From the NCBI RefSeq assembly GCF_004362895.1, contig NZ_SNXI01000005.1, positions 146,704-210,703 of the forward strand: DNA of 64,000 nt, read 5' to 3'. This stretch comes from Idiomarina aquatica (GTDB lineage: Bacteria > Pseudomonadota > Gammaproteobacteria > Enterobacterales > Alteromonadaceae). Position numbers and translations under genes: made by a program. The notes under the pieces were generated by a model, which made no database searches, was not told the origin of the DNA, and saw nothing but the letters and a program-made list of their open reading frames with translations. Shown piece by piece: positions 56,007 through 64,000 of the stretch (positions are counted from its first letter, which is position 1; each line of letters starts with the position of its first letter).

Positions 56007-57995
56007 ATGGCCAACCCAAATATTCCAGGCTTCGAGATTAGAAAAACTGCACCCGAGGGATTCGAGCACGAACCCGACGCAACTTCCGGTTACTGGCATC
56101 ATCGACCACAAAACACGTTGCCCCCGCATGATTTCATCGGCCCCTATGCAAGACATCGCCCCTTACCTACCCCGGGCGTGGAAAAACGAAAAGCCTATAT
56201 CGTTGGTGGTGGTATTGGTGGTCTGGCCGCTGCCTTTTACTTAATCCGGGATGCACATATGCCGCCAGAAAACATCACTATTCTGGAAGAAATGGCGGTC
56301 GAAGGTGGCTCCATGGACGGTTCTGGCAATCCGGAAGACGGTTATATCGTTCGCGGGGGCCGTGAAATGAACTGGAACTACGACACTCTGTGGGATATGT
56401 TTCAGGACGTACCCGCGGTCGAATTGCCTGAAGGATATTCAGTCCTCGATGAATACCGAATGGTTAACGACAACGACCCTAATTACTCGAAAGCCCGGTT
56501 AATGCATAACTGCGGAGAGATCATGGATTTCACCGACTTTGGTCTCTCGAAATCCCAGCAGCGTGAAATGATACGGCTGCTCCTTAAACGCAAAGAAGAA
56601 CTCGATGATATCACCATTGAGGAATACTTCAGCACAGGCTTTCTTGAAAGCAATTTTTGGTCGCTTTTCCGCAGTATGTTTGCCTTTAAGAACTGTCATA
56701 GCTTATTAGAAACTAAGCTCTATATGCATCGTTTCCTCGATTCCATTGACGGATTTGGTGACATGTCGGTTCTTGTCTTCCCGAAATACAACCAGTTCGA
56801 TACTTTCATTAAACCGTTAGCTAATATGCTACGCGATAAAGGCGTAAAATTTCAGTTGAATACCCGCGTGTATGACCTCGAGATGACGGAGTCTAGCGGC
56901 AAAAAAACAGTTACGGGGATACTCTGTGCCGTAGCAGGCGAAGAGCAACGCATTGACGTAGCAGATGGCGACCTGGTCTTTGCACTCACCGGGTCAATGA
57001 CAGAAAACACCGCCTATGGTGACATGAATACTGTGCCAGATTTGAAGGTAGACCGTCATGATCCAGGCGAGAACAGCGGTTGGAGCCTCTGGAAAAATCT
57101 TGCCGAAAAATCCCCCGTATTTGGTAAACCAGAGAAATTTTACGGTGACGTTGATCAATCGATATGGGAATCCGCAACGCTAACCTGTAAATCCTCTCCT
57201 CTGGTGGATAAATTGACGGAGCTTTCGGTCAACGATCCTTATTCAGGGCGAACAGTGACGGGTGGAATCATCACCTTCACCGATTCTAATTGGTTTCTGA
57301 GTGTCACCATCAACCGTCAGCCACATTTCCCGGGCCAACCTGAAGATACGTTGGTAGTTTGGGTATATGGCCTGCTGATGGACAAGGACGGAAATTTTGT
57401 GAAAAAACCTATGCCGCAATGCACAGGTAAAGAGATTCTCGCGGAACTCTGTCATCATCTCGGCATAGAAGACGAACTGGAAGCAGTTGCGGCCAGAACA
57501 AAAGTCCGCACCGCCCTCATGCCCTACATTACCGCTCAATTTATGAAACGTGCGGCCGGAGACCGACCTCAGCCAGTACCTGAAGGGTGTACCAATCTGG
57601 GTCTAGTCGGGCAATTCGTTGAGACTCGAAACGACATTATTTTTACTATGGAAACTTCCATTCGCACGGCACGTGTTGGAGTCTATAAGCTACTCAACAT
57701 TCCTAAACAGGTACCGGATATTAGCCCAACACAATATGACATCCGAAACATGATTAAAGGTGCAAGGGCGATGAATAATGGTAAACCCTTTATGGGCGAA
57801 CGTCTGTTACACTGGTTCCTCGATAAGACTTATTTTGCTCATATCCTACCCCCCTTACCAGATTCTGAGAGCTCTAAACATGAAATGCTGGCACAGGAAG
57901 TCGGAGAGATTTTGAGTAAAGGAAGCGAGGCAGTCAAAGGAGTTGGAGCTTGGATTACCAAGCTTCGCGGCAGCTTTTCTAATAAAGATAAGTAA
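56007..57995 (+). CDS. ohyA: Oleate hydratase
   Basis: A 662-residue FAD-binding fatty-acid hydratase. [20 protein letters not shown] binds [23 protein letters not shown] and [14 protein letters not shown] are the conserved active-site loops, and [19 protein letters not shown] follows. Adds water to the cis-9 double bond of oleate or palmitoleate, giving 10-hydroxy fatty acids; thought to detoxify unsaturated fatty acids. AAAAGGAG lies before the ATG. Followed by TetR at 53 nt and, further on, by a lipid transporter. Confidence 0.95.
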   Translation: MANPNIPGFEIRKTAPEGFEHEPDATSGYWHHRPQNTLPPHDFIGPYARHRPLPTPGVEKRKAYIVGGGIGGLAAAFYLIRDAHMPPENITILEEMAVEGGSMDGSGNPEDGYIVRGGREMNWNYDTLWDMFQDVPAVELPEGYSVLDEYRMVNDNDPNYSKARLMHNCGEIMDFTDFGLSKSQQREMIRLLLKRKEELDDITIEEYFSTGFLESNFWSLFRSMFAFKNCHSLLETKLYMHRFLDSIDGFGDMSVLVFPKYNQFDTFIKPLANMLRDKGVKFQLNTRVYDLEMTESSGKKTVTGILCAVAGEEQRIDVADGDLVFALTGSMTENTAYGDMNTVPDLKVDRHDPGENSGWSLWKNLAEKSPVFGKPEKFYGDVDQSIWESATLTCKSSPLVDKLTELSVNDPYSGRTVTGGIITFTDSNWFLSVTINRQPHFPGQPEDTLVVWVYGLLMDKDGNFVKKPMPQCTGKEILAELCHHLGIEDELEAVAARTKVRTALMPYITAQFMKRAAGDRPQPVPEGCTNLGLVGQFVETRNDIIFTMETSIRTARVGVYKLLNIPKQVPDISPTQYDIRNMIKGARAMNNGKPFMGERLLHWFLDKTYFAHILPPLPDSESSKHEMLAQEVGEILSKGSEAVKGVGAWITKLRGSFSNKDK

Positions 57996-58047
57996 ACAAA
58001 ACGATAACGACGCGTCAAAAAGGCGCGTCGCTTGAGAGGATTTAAAA

Positions 58048-58665
58048 ATGACGTATACGGCTCGGCGCCTAACGAGGCGTGAACAACAAGAGCAAACCCG
58101 TGTTCGCCTAATTGACGCCGCCAATCGCATGTTCGCAGAAGGAGGAATAATTGCCGCCTCTCTGCGAAACCTCTGTGCACGTGCGGGTTTTTCTCAGGGA
58201 GCGTTTTACTCGAACTTTACGAGCAAAGACGAACTCTTGCTCTCAGTCATCGAGAGACATATCCAACAGGAAGTCTCACTCATGCAAGAGCTAGTATCTA
58301 AATCAGATAGCGAGGGTATTGATGGAGCATTGGATCGATTAGCCTACCGCTTGTCGGAGCTGGCGCGTGATCTACAATGGTCGCTTCTCTCCGTTGAACT
58401 ACAACTTCATTCCCGACGCGACCCGAGTTTCGCTGAGCGTAGTGAAAAAGTTAAAATGGCGAGTCTCCGAGAATTTTCTATTCTGTTGGAAAACCTGATT
58501 AATCGTCACAATCTGACCCCAGTTATGCCAGTTTTTGATCTCGCGAGAGGTCTATACGCACTCTGGTCAGGACTAGCATTACAAGGATCGATTAAGGAAG
58601 CGTTGCCCCGAGATCAGGTGTTCCTCTCTTTTTTACGTAACATGATCGTCACGCCGAGTACTTAA
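58048..58665 (+). CDS. TetR/AcrR-family repressor
   Basis: A 205-residue regulator with the N-terminal HTH (RREQQEQTRVRLIDAANRMF, ASLRNLCARAGFSQGAFYSN) and an all-helical ligand-binding C-terminal domain. AGAGG lies before the ATG. It follows ohyA on the same strand; an operator-like repeat is found upstream of ohyA. A fatty-acid or acyl-CoA effector is likely, by context. Confidence 0.9.
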   Translation: MTYTARRLTRREQQEQTRVRLIDAANRMFAEGGIIAASLRNLCARAGFSQGAFYSNFTSKDELLLSVIERHIQQEVSLMQELVSKSDSEGIDGALDRLAYRLSELARDLQWSLLSVELQLHSRRDPSFAERSEKVKMASLREFSILLENLINRHNLTPVMPVFDLARGLYALWSGLALQGSIKEALPRDQVFLSFLRNMIVTPST

Positions 58666-58736
58666 AGCGGTTTGCGATATTAAAACGAGCCTGAGTTGGC
58701 TCAGCTTAATTTTAATACAAGGGTTAAACTTTAAGC

Positions 58737-59852
58737 ATGCAGGAAAACGGCTATATTCATTTTAATCAGGCTGAAGGTCGCGATTGTTTAACCTTGGGTG
58801 GAGACTGGACAGTCGCCCATTACATTGACCTAAAAAAACAGCTGGCTAACCTGGGTGACGTACCGCAGTCAGTAACTTGCAATATTGAGTCGATGAAAAA
58901 ACTCGATACTGCGGGAGTACAGTTATTATACCGCGCCTTAGGTGAGCACAAGTTACGCCAATTGCCTTTAACTGAGCAACAACACAATCTGATTGATACA
59001 GTTATTAATGCCTGCAGTAATCAGGAGCCGCCGTTGCCCCCCAAAAGTAACGGCTTTGTCAAAATGCTCGAACGGATCGGCATCTTCAGCTCAAATCTCT
59101 ATCGCAACCAGCGCGACTTACTTGGATTTATGGGCGCTACCCTGCAAAGCGCCGCTCAAGTGATTGGACGTCCGTCACGTTGGCGAGTAACCGCTTTTGT
59201 AGCGCAGCTAGAGGAAACCGGTTTAAACGCGTTGCCTATCGTGGCGCTATTAACCTTTTTGGTCGGCGCGGTAGTTGCTTTTTTAGGTGCAACCGTGCTC
59301 AGCGATTTCGGTGCCAGTATATACACCATAAACTTGGTCGGCTTTTCCTTTTTACGCGAATTTGCTGTTTTACTTACCGCAATTATGCTTGCCGGGAGAA
59401 CAGCCAGTGCTTTTACCGCTCAGCTTGGTTCAATGAAAGCTAATGAAGAAATTGATGCGTTACGTGCCCAGGGACTGAATCCACTTGAACTCCTCGTGTT
59501 ACCGCGAGTGCTTGCTATGCTTGTCAGTTTGCCGGCTTTGACTCTTGTTGCGATGGCGTCGGGTATTGGCGGAGGTATGGTAATTTCCGCTCTGACATTG
59601 GATATTTCGCCAGCGCTTTTCCTCCATATATTTGAGCGCGATACCGGAATAAATCACTTCTGGGTAGGAATGATCAAAGCCCCGGTGTTTGCCTTTGTAA
59701 TTGCGATTATTGGCTGTAACGAAGGCTTTAAAGTCAGCGGCAGCGCGCAGTCAGTTGGGGAACACACGACCTCCAGTGTGGTTCAATCAATCTTTATGGT
59801 AATTTTGCTCGACGCTCTGTTTGCTCTTTTCTTTATGGAGATTAACTGGTGA
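58737..59852 (+). CDS. mlaE: MlaE-type lipid ABC permease with fused STAS domain
   Basis: A 371-residue protein. Residues 1-100 are a STAS/MlaB-like domain (CNIESMKKLDTAGVQLLYRA), followed by the MlaE permease with FLVGAVVAFLGATVLSDFG, EFAVLLTAIMLAGRTASAFTAQLG and EIDALRAQGLNPLELLVLPR. In the E. coli Mla system the STAS protein MlaB is separate; here it is fused. First gene of a tight four-gene unit; its stop overlaps the GTG start of the ATPase gene. Confidence 0.92.
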   Translation: MQENGYIHFNQAEGRDCLTLGGDWTVAHYIDLKKQLANLGDVPQSVTCNIESMKKLDTAGVQLLYRALGEHKLRQLPLTEQQHNLIDTVINACSNQEPPLPPKSNGFVKMLERIGIFSSNLYRNQRDLLGFMGATLQSAAQVIGRPSRWRVTAFVAQLEETGLNALPIVALLTFLVGAVVAFLGATVLSDFGASIYTINLVGFSFLREFAVLLTAIMLAGRTASAFTAQLGSMKANEEIDALRAQGLNPLELLVLPRVLAMLVSLPALTLVAMASGIGGGMVISALTLDISPALFLHIFERDTGINHFWVGMIKAPVFAFVIAIIGCNEGFKVSGSAQSVGEHTTSSVVQSIFMVILLDALFALFFMEINW

Positions 59853-60634
59853 GTGACATAGCTATAGCCGTGCGCAACCTGCGTAATCAGTTTGGCCAAC
59901 ATGTGGTACACGAGGGGCTTGATCTCGATGTCTATCGAGGCGAGGTACTAACAGTGGTCGGCGGCTCTGGCTCGGGCAAATCAGTGTTAATGCGCAGCAT
60001 TTTGGGGCTAACCCAACCGACTGCTGGCAGCATTCAAATCTATGGCGAGGATGTACTACGACTCTCTGCCGCTGAGCGCCAACGAGTCGATAGAAATACC
60101 GGGGTACTCTTCCAAAAAGGCGCGCTTTTCTCGTCATTAAATGTGCGTGAAAATATCGCACTGCCCTTGCGTGAACACCTAGGAATGAACGCCAATGACG
60201 CCGGTGATATCGCCTCGCTTAAACTGGCTCTGGTCGGGCTGGATGCACAAACGGCGGAGACGATGCCGCAATCATTATCCGGTGGTATGATAAAACGAGT
60301 TGCCTTAGCCCGCGCACTCGCTCTGGATCCGGATATTTTGTTTTTAGACGAGCCTACAGCAGGGCTTGACCCTATTGGAGCCGGTGAATTTGATTCGCTG
60401 TTACAGACACTGCAACAAGCACTTGGATTGACTGTGTTTTTGGTCACTCACGATTTGGATAGTATTTATCAGGTTAGTGATCGGGTGGCGGTATTGTCGC
60501 AGAAAAAAGTACTGGTAGTGGATACTCTTGATAAAGTCGCCGCGTATCAGGATCGCTGGGTACAAGCTTATTTTCACGGCCCGAGAGGCAGAGCTGTAAG
60601 TAATCAACAAATGAGGCCAGAACATGGAAACTAA
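59849..60634 (+). CDS. mlaF: MlaF-type ABC ATPase
   Basis: A 261-residue ATPase with Walker A GGSGSGKSV, ABC signature LSGGMIKRVALARA and Walker B ILFLDEPTAGLDP, and an H-loop in LVTHDLDS. Begins at GTG 59849 with GGAG upstream, overlapping the permease stop (GTGA). Energises the lipid transport complex. Confidence 0.93.
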   Translation: MSDIAIAVRNLRNQFGQHVVHEGLDLDVYRGEVLTVVGGSGSGKSVLMRSILGLTQPTAGSIQIYGEDVLRLSAAERQRVDRNTGVLFQKGALFSSLNVRENIALPLREHLGMNANDAGDIASLKLALVGLDAQTAETMPQSLSGGMIKRVALARALALDPDILFLDEPTAGLDPIGAGEFDSLLQTLQQALGLTVFLVTHDLDSIYQVSDRVAVLSQKKVLVVDTLDKVAAYQDRWVQAYFHGPRGRAVSNQQMRPEHGN

Positions 60635-61562
60635 AGCACATCATGTGTTAATCGGCAGTTTTGTGCTGATTATAAGCGCAGCTTTTATCAGTGTCGTCCT
60701 ATGGCTGGGTAAAGCCAGTATCGACAGTGATTATGCCTATTACGAAGTTGTTTTCAACGATGAGGTTAGCGGCTTGAATCCCGGTAGTGCGGTGGAATAC
60801 AGCGGCATTAAAGTCGGCGATGTGGTTAATCTGCGCTTGGATCCTAACGACCCAAGGGTGGTACGTGTACGCATTCGGGTGACTACAGATACACCGGTTA
60901 AAGATGACACCGGCGCACGGCTGGGGCTGGCCAATATTACCGGTAATGCACTTATTCGCTTATATGGCGGTTCGCCAGACAGTTCTCCCTTAAAAGGTAA
61001 CGAAAAAAATCCCGCGTTGATTGTGGCTGACCGCTCAGCACTTAACCAATTATTCGCGAACAGCGAAAGCTTGCTTCAGGATGTAAACCTGTTTGTCCAG
61101 AACATCAATAGTATGTTCTCTGAAGAAAATACCCAGCGCGTGGCGGCAACATTAAGTAACGTAGAATCTATCACCTCGGCACTGGCCGCTCGAGAAGATG
61201 ATTTACAGGGCATCGCGGAAGGCTTGCACCAGACCATTGATGAGTCGCGCAGGAGTATGGCCGCATTCACACGCTTTGCAGACCAAGGCCAACAGTTGCT
61301 CGATAGGCACGGTGACGAAACCTTTATTGAGATGCAAAAAACGCTTCAGGCAATGCAAAAAGGGAGCAAAGAGCTGACTCGTATTATGAATGAGAATGAA
61401 GAATCGTTGGAAGAAAGCGTCCGTGGATTGAAGGAAGTTGGACCGGCGGCGCAGGAATTGCAACGAACCTTACGTGTTATTAATCGCATTGCGGAGCGAC
61501 TAGAAGAAGAGCCTGGGTCATTTCTACTGAGGCGTGGACAAGTCGAGGAGGTTGAGAAATGA
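60624..61562 (+). CDS. mlaD: MCE-domain lipid-binding protein (MlaD-like)
   Basis: A 312-residue protein with an N-terminal signal anchor (VLIGSFVLIISAAFISVVLW) and an MCE domain (VVFNDEVSGLNPGSAVEYSG, IKVGDVVNLRLDPNDP), followed by a long helical C-terminal part. It forms a hexameric periplasmic ring carrying lipids. The longer helical tail than E. coli MlaD suggests a PqiB/LetB-like or Ttg2-like tunnel. Overlaps the ATPase gene by 11 nt. Confidence 0.92.
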   Translation: METKAHHVLIGSFVLIISAAFISVVLWLGKASIDSDYAYYEVVFNDEVSGLNPGSAVEYSGIKVGDVVNLRLDPNDPRVVRVRIRVTTDTPVKDDTGARLGLANITGNALIRLYGGSPDSSPLKGNEKNPALIVADRSALNQLFANSESLLQDVNLFVQNINSMFSEENTQRVAATLSNVESITSALAAREDDLQGIAEGLHQTIDESRRSMAAFTRFADQGQQLLDRHGDETFIEMQKTLQAMQKGSKELTRIMNENEESLEESVRGLKEVGPAAQELQRTLRVINRIAERLEEEPGSFLLRRGQVEEVEK

Positions 61563-62176
61563 AATTGTACCTGAGGCACGTCATGCTGAGCCTTATAATT
61601 ACTTCATTAGGAGCATGTTCGGTGCTACCCGAAGCCGAGCAAATTCAAATCTATCATTTACCAATTGATGGTTCACTAAAAACGATATCAGAACCAAGAC
61701 TAAACACGGCGCTAAGTGTAGCGGAACCAGACACGCTGCGTTCGCTCAATACCTCGCGTATTAGTGAATTCAGTAATGTTCAGATCCAACGATACTACGC
61801 AGGAGCCCGCTGGGCCGATCGAGCACCAACCCTGGTACAGCAAAGTATGATGCAAACCCTGCAAAGTACTGACTTGTTTTCGCAGGTAGTAAATGCAGAA
61901 AGTGACTTGTCTGCTGATTACCTTATTCACAGCAACCTGCGAGCTTTTCAAATAGAAAATTCCGAAGCAGGCGAGAAAGCTCACGTAATCTTGCATGTCA
62001 CTCTGGTTAGCCAACTTGATCGACAATTATTAGGAAGTACATTATTAGCAGAACAAGTTCCAGTGGCCGGCTCTTCAATGCAGGACACCACCGCCGCCCT
62101 GGGTGAAGCTATGGATAACATAAACACCGAACTGTCTGAGTGGATCTATATGCTTCTTAAACCGAAATCGGACTAA
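61559..62176 (+). CDS. ABC-type transport auxiliary lipoprotein (PqiC-like)
   Basis: A 205-residue lipoprotein: lipobox ITSLGAC, then YHLPIDGS and RYYAGARWADRAPTLVQQSM, typical of the PqiC/DUF330 family. It is an outer-membrane partner for MCE tunnels. Its start overlaps the MCE gene in ATGA. Last gene of the unit; a hairpin terminator follows. Confidence 0.87.
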   Translation: MKLYLRHVMLSLIITSLGACSVLPEAEQIQIYHLPIDGSLKTISEPRLNTALSVAEPDTLRSLNTSRISEFSNVQIQRYYAGARWADRAPTLVQQSMMQTLQSTDLFSQVVNAESDLSADYLIHSNLRAFQIENSEAGEKAHVILHVTLVSQLDRQLLGSTLLAEQVPVAGSSMQDTTAALGEAMDNINTELSEWIYMLLKPKSD

Positions 62177-62192
62177 GTTCGCGAATATATGG

Positions 62193-62214
62193 GATAGGAC
62201 GTCTTCGTCCTATC
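62193..62214 (+). terminator. Hairpin terminator after the lipid-transport operon
   Basis: GATAGGACG-TCTT-CGTCCTATC, a perfect 9-bp stem with a 4-nt loop, 16 nt after the last stop codon. Short T-rich flank. Confidence 0.7.
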
Positions 62215-62243
62215 TTCATAACAAACATGACGTGACTCACGGG

Positions 62244-62687
62244 TTACGTGATTCTGCGCTTCTGAACGGTACCATAGGCTAAAAATGCGTTGTAGGCTGG
62301 CAAAACAAGAATAGCCTTGGGGTTTCCAGCCGCCAGAAAGAACTCTTGCCTTGTAAGTTGAAATAAACTTTTTCCACCTGAGGCTTCATTTCCACCATCA
62401 GTTGGATCCGCAGTCCATAACTGGAAGGCCAACCAAAGCAGATAGAGTCCACCGACGATCTTTATTACCAAAAATAATTTTTCAGACGTATACAAGACTG
62501 TTGCCAACCCTGTAGCAGCAAGAGTAATCATTCCAACGAATGCGATCAGCCGACCAATACCAGCACAGCAAGCAACTTTGACACCGTAACGCTTTGCATT
62601 CGCCATTGAAAGAAGGTTGTTTGGGCCAGGTGCCATATTCAAAGCAAAGCTTGCTGGAATGAATAAGAGGATTGTCATTAAAGTCAC
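62244..62687 (-). pseudogene. C-terminally truncated LysE-family exporter
   Basis: 147 residues, against about 205 for LysE/RhtB transporters. The start is intact (FALNMAPGPNNLLSMANAKR) and homology runs through RQEFFLAAGNPKAILVL; then the tail becomes unrelated (AYGTVQKRRIT) and stops. About a third of the fold, including the last helices, is missing. Likely a decayed gene at the edge of a mobile region; not functional as an exporter. Confidence 0.7.
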
Positions 62688-62818
62688 AATTAACTCTCCT
62701 TGGGAACTAGCAACTGCTTTAACTAAACTACCTCATTTACTGAGTTTATATCAACACACAAAACGGGTTGGTTCGACGTTCCGTGATTATTCTGAATACA
62801 CTTTACAAGACCATTAGA

Positions 62819-62837
62819 AAGTGTACATTGTACACTT
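62819..62837. promoter_or_regulatory. Palindromic operator before orphan antitoxin
   Basis: AAGTGTACA-T-TGTACACTT, a perfect inverted repeat with a 1-bp centre, 47 nt before the HTH gene. Typical autoregulatory site of HigA/NadS-like antitoxins. Confidence 0.6.
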
Positions 62838-62884
62838 AGAGTGAAAAGCTAAGGAGTGGCGAAGCAGTTGAAAGGGGAATTAAA

Positions 62885-63169
62885 ATGAGCATATTTAAAA
62901 ACTTAAAAGCGTCATTAACCGAGACCGTGGAAATTGAAAAAGGCCGCAAAGAACCTAGCAAAACATGCCGATTTGAAGTTGCGGATGTTAAAGCGATCCG
63001 CGCAAAACTTAATGTTTCACAAGCTGAGTTTGCGGAGGCTTTAGGGACAAGCCTGGATACAGTAAAAAGCTGGGAAAGCAAACGAAGAAACCCAACAGGT
63101 ATTTCAGCAAAAGTACTGGATACCATCGAAGACAACCCGCAGGTATACTACGAGATTGCGTCGCACTAA
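62885..63169 (+). CDS. HigA/NadS-like HTH antitoxin, apparently orphan
   Basis: A 94-residue XRE-type protein: MSIFKNLKASLTETVEIEKG, then VKAIRAKLNVSQAEFAEALG and LDTVKSWESKRRNPTGISAK. These are hallmarks of HigA/NadS-type antitoxins, in which the toxin gene normally lies immediately upstream. No toxin gene fits; only an 11-codon in-frame tail (62853..62888) ends in an ATGA overlap with this gene. GGGGA lies before the ATG. Confidence 0.85.
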   Translation: MSIFKNLKASLTETVEIEKGRKEPSKTCRFEVADVKAIRAKLNVSQAEFAEALGTSLDTVKSWESKRRNPTGISAKVLDTIEDNPQVYYEIASH

Positions 63170-63181
63170 TTGCGGCTCAGC

Positions 63182-63199
63182 CCTGACGTGAACGTCAGG
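63182..63199. repeat. Short perfect hairpin after orphan antitoxin
   Basis: CCTGACG-TGAA-CGTCAGG, 7-bp stem with 4-nt loop, 13 nt after the antitoxin stop. No T-run follows; perhaps an attenuated terminator. Confidence 0.4.
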
Positions 63200-63223
63200 C
63201 TGCGCGAAAGGAAAACACAAAAA

Positions 63224-63243
63224 AGCCGCTCGAGAGAGCGGCT
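63224..63243. terminator. Bidirectional Rho-independent terminator, likely from ssrA
   Basis: AGCCGCTC-GAGA-GAGCGGCT, perfect 8-bp stem flanked by A-run and T-run on either side, so it works on both strands. It sits 14 nt from the tmRNA 3'-end copy, in the position expected of the native ssrA terminator read on the minus strand. Confidence 0.85.
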
Positions 63244-63256
63244 TTTTATATGGAAT

Positions 63257-63275
63257 TGGTGGAGCTGGCGGGAGT
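63257..63275 (-). other. Displaced 3' end of ssrA (tmRNA), candidate att site
   Basis: TGGTGGAGCTGGCGGGAGT is the exact reverse complement of the last 19 nt of tmRNA genes such as E. coli ssrA, ending in CCA. The next base departs and no tmRNA body follows, so only the 3' end is present. Tyrosine integrases of genomic islands commonly use this segment, leaving such a displaced copy at one border. Confidence 0.75.
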
Positions 63276-63302
63276 CTTATTTTAACGAATTTCGTCCACG
63301 CA

Positions 63303-63575
63303 CTACAAAAGGTTATTTAAAGCTATTCCCAAGCCAAACCGTGTTTGCTTATGATTATAGTCAATTAAACTCTCACCATAGCCAGTGAAAACGCTCGCGT
63401 ACCCATAAAACTTACCCCACAAAGGGAATGAAAAACTTACTTCTGCGGAGCCTCGACCAGTCTCAATCGCATGATTTAATCTAAAGCCGTATTCAAATTG
63501 ACCATCATTATACCCAGCCGAAAACTCATAGTTTCCGACATAATCTTCTATATTCGGGTGGCCTTGTTGATCAAA
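63303..63575 (-). pseudogene. pldA: 3' remnant of outer-membrane phospholipase A
   Basis: Reading the minus strand upstream of a TAG stop at 63303 gives about 90 residues: HPNIEDYVGNYEFSAGYNDG, EYGFRLNHAIETGRGSAEV, FPLWGKFYGYASVF, TGYGESLIDYNHKQTRFGLG, ALNNLL. GYGESLIDYN with the terminal hydrophobic strand is the OMPLA/PldA C-terminus. The frame breaks at TGA just before FDQQG, next to the insertion sequence, so the 5' two-thirds are cut away or displaced. Confidence 0.8.
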
Positions 63576-63584
63576 TCATTATTG

Positions 63585-64000
63585 AGGGTAAACTCCCCCT
63601 TTCCCCAACTCGGGGTTAGCGCACCATTTCGCTCACAGGCATACCAAGGCGTGTTAATTTATTAAGTACGGCGACACGTACATAACCCTCACCGACTTGC
63701 GCATTGTAGCTATGATAGCGGAACCTATCTCCGGTAAGGATTTTGAACCGCCACATTGCGGTTTCCGCTAATGAACGTTGGTGGTAACCGGTATCATGCT
63801 TCCATTGCGCTAACTGGCCTTGCTTCAAGGCTTTAACTGCGTTGTTTCGCGGGTGGTCACCACGCCAGTATCTGGCGTTGCTGCGCGGCGGTATACAGGG
63901 TATTGCGTTCTTACGGGCTATTTCCCGGTAACATTCTTTGGTGTCGTAGGCTCCGTCGCCGGTTACCTTGCCTACTTTTCGGCGGCCCATTTTCTTTAGC
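63585..64000 (-). mobile_element. IS5-family insertion sequence, partial (right part beyond window)
   Basis: Begins near GAGGGTAAACTCCCC, just past the pldA break, and runs to the window end. It carries an IS5-family transposase on the minus strand. The exact inverted repeat and target duplication cannot be fixed because the far end is outside the window. Confidence 0.65.
63616..64000 (-). CDS. IS5-family (IS903-like) transposase, 5' end outside window
   Basis: The C-terminal 128 or so residues of a DDE transposase. KVTGDGAYDTKECYREIARK contains the second catalytic Asp, and QRSLAETAMWRFKILTGDRF contains the catalytic Glu with the Y-(2)-R-(3)-E(6)K-like pattern of IS4/IS5 enzymes. It ends LGMPVSEMVR, as IS903/ISL2 relatives do. 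The frame is open to the window edge. Confidence 0.85.
   Translation of the reverse strand, partial: LKKMGRRKVGKVTGDGAYDTKECYREIARKNAIPCIPPRSNARYWRGDHPRNNAVKALKQGQLAQWKHDTGYHQRSLAETAMWRFKILTGDRFRYHSYNAQVGEGYVRVAVLNKLTRLGMPVSEMVR

Noticed and set aside
57855..58130. Minus-strand frame across the ohyA-TetR gap
   Set aside because: Shadow of two well-supported genes; no recognisable protein features.
62617..62817. 66-codon frame as the missing toxin for the orphan antitoxin
   Set aside because: It starts inside lysE, has no RelE/HigB motifs and does not abut the antitoxin start.

Overview
The window looks like chromosome from a marine gammaproteobacterium of the Idiomarina group (Idiomarinaceae). 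The best marker is a photoactive yellow protein (PYP) gene at 19106..19483, overlapping its chromophore CoA-ligase gene. PYP is rare and known from Idiomarina. The rest fits: many TonB receptors, QseB/PmrA-type signalling, MocR, oleate hydratase, moderate GC, and dense operons with ATGA overlaps. No rRNA, tRNA or CRISPR array was seen. No stretch over 300 bases lacks a gene or gene remnant.

Layout. 1-4.4 kb: a cytochrome cd1 nitrite reductase (NirS) with an extra N-terminal cytochrome c domain, 3 nt upstream of a heme-receptor-type TonB receptor. 4.4-15 kb: an MBL/beta-CASP nuclease, M14 peptidase, MFS carrier, MscS channel, BON lipoprotein, thioredoxin-like protein, MDR reductase, a TonB receptor with divergent LysR regulator, and a frameshifted membrane-protein gene. 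15-20 kb: light-related genes (photolyase/cryptochrome, DUF2256, PYP and ligase) with GNAT, OmpA and DUF502 genes. 20-29 kb, mostly minus strand: a tight five-gene set (thermostable-hemolysin family protein, AMP-ligase, heme-oxygenase-like diiron protein, SDR, TPR protein), then a QseBC/PmrAB-like two-component system and a cytochrome b561. Direct repeats of CTTAA-type half-sites at 11-bp period lie before the five-gene set, before b561, and between dgkA and an LTA-synthase-like gene. I infer one regulon of membrane or lipid functions around an undescribed acyl-derived small-molecule pathway.

30-38 kb: a diguanylate cyclase, a DUF4199 protein, and a Fur-type siderophore receptor/PepSY operon. 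38-46 kb: an EAL protein, M24 peptidase, CDF exporter, two opposed toxin-antitoxin pairs around sir2, a frameshifted SRPBCC gene and arfB. 46-52.5 kb: a TolC/adaptor/RND/DUF3240 efflux operon with a divergent membrane-tethered LuxR-type regulator. 52.6-62.2 kb: MocR, b561, a second near-identical MDR reductase, oleate hydratase with TetR, and a four-gene Mla/Mce lipid transporter.

62.2-64 kb is an eroded mobile-element junction: a truncated lysE, an orphan antitoxin, a 19-nt copy of the tmRNA (ssrA) 3' end with a terminator, the 3' remnant of pldA, and an IS5-family transposase running off the end. All functional calls come from reading the sequence and recalling families; no searches were run.
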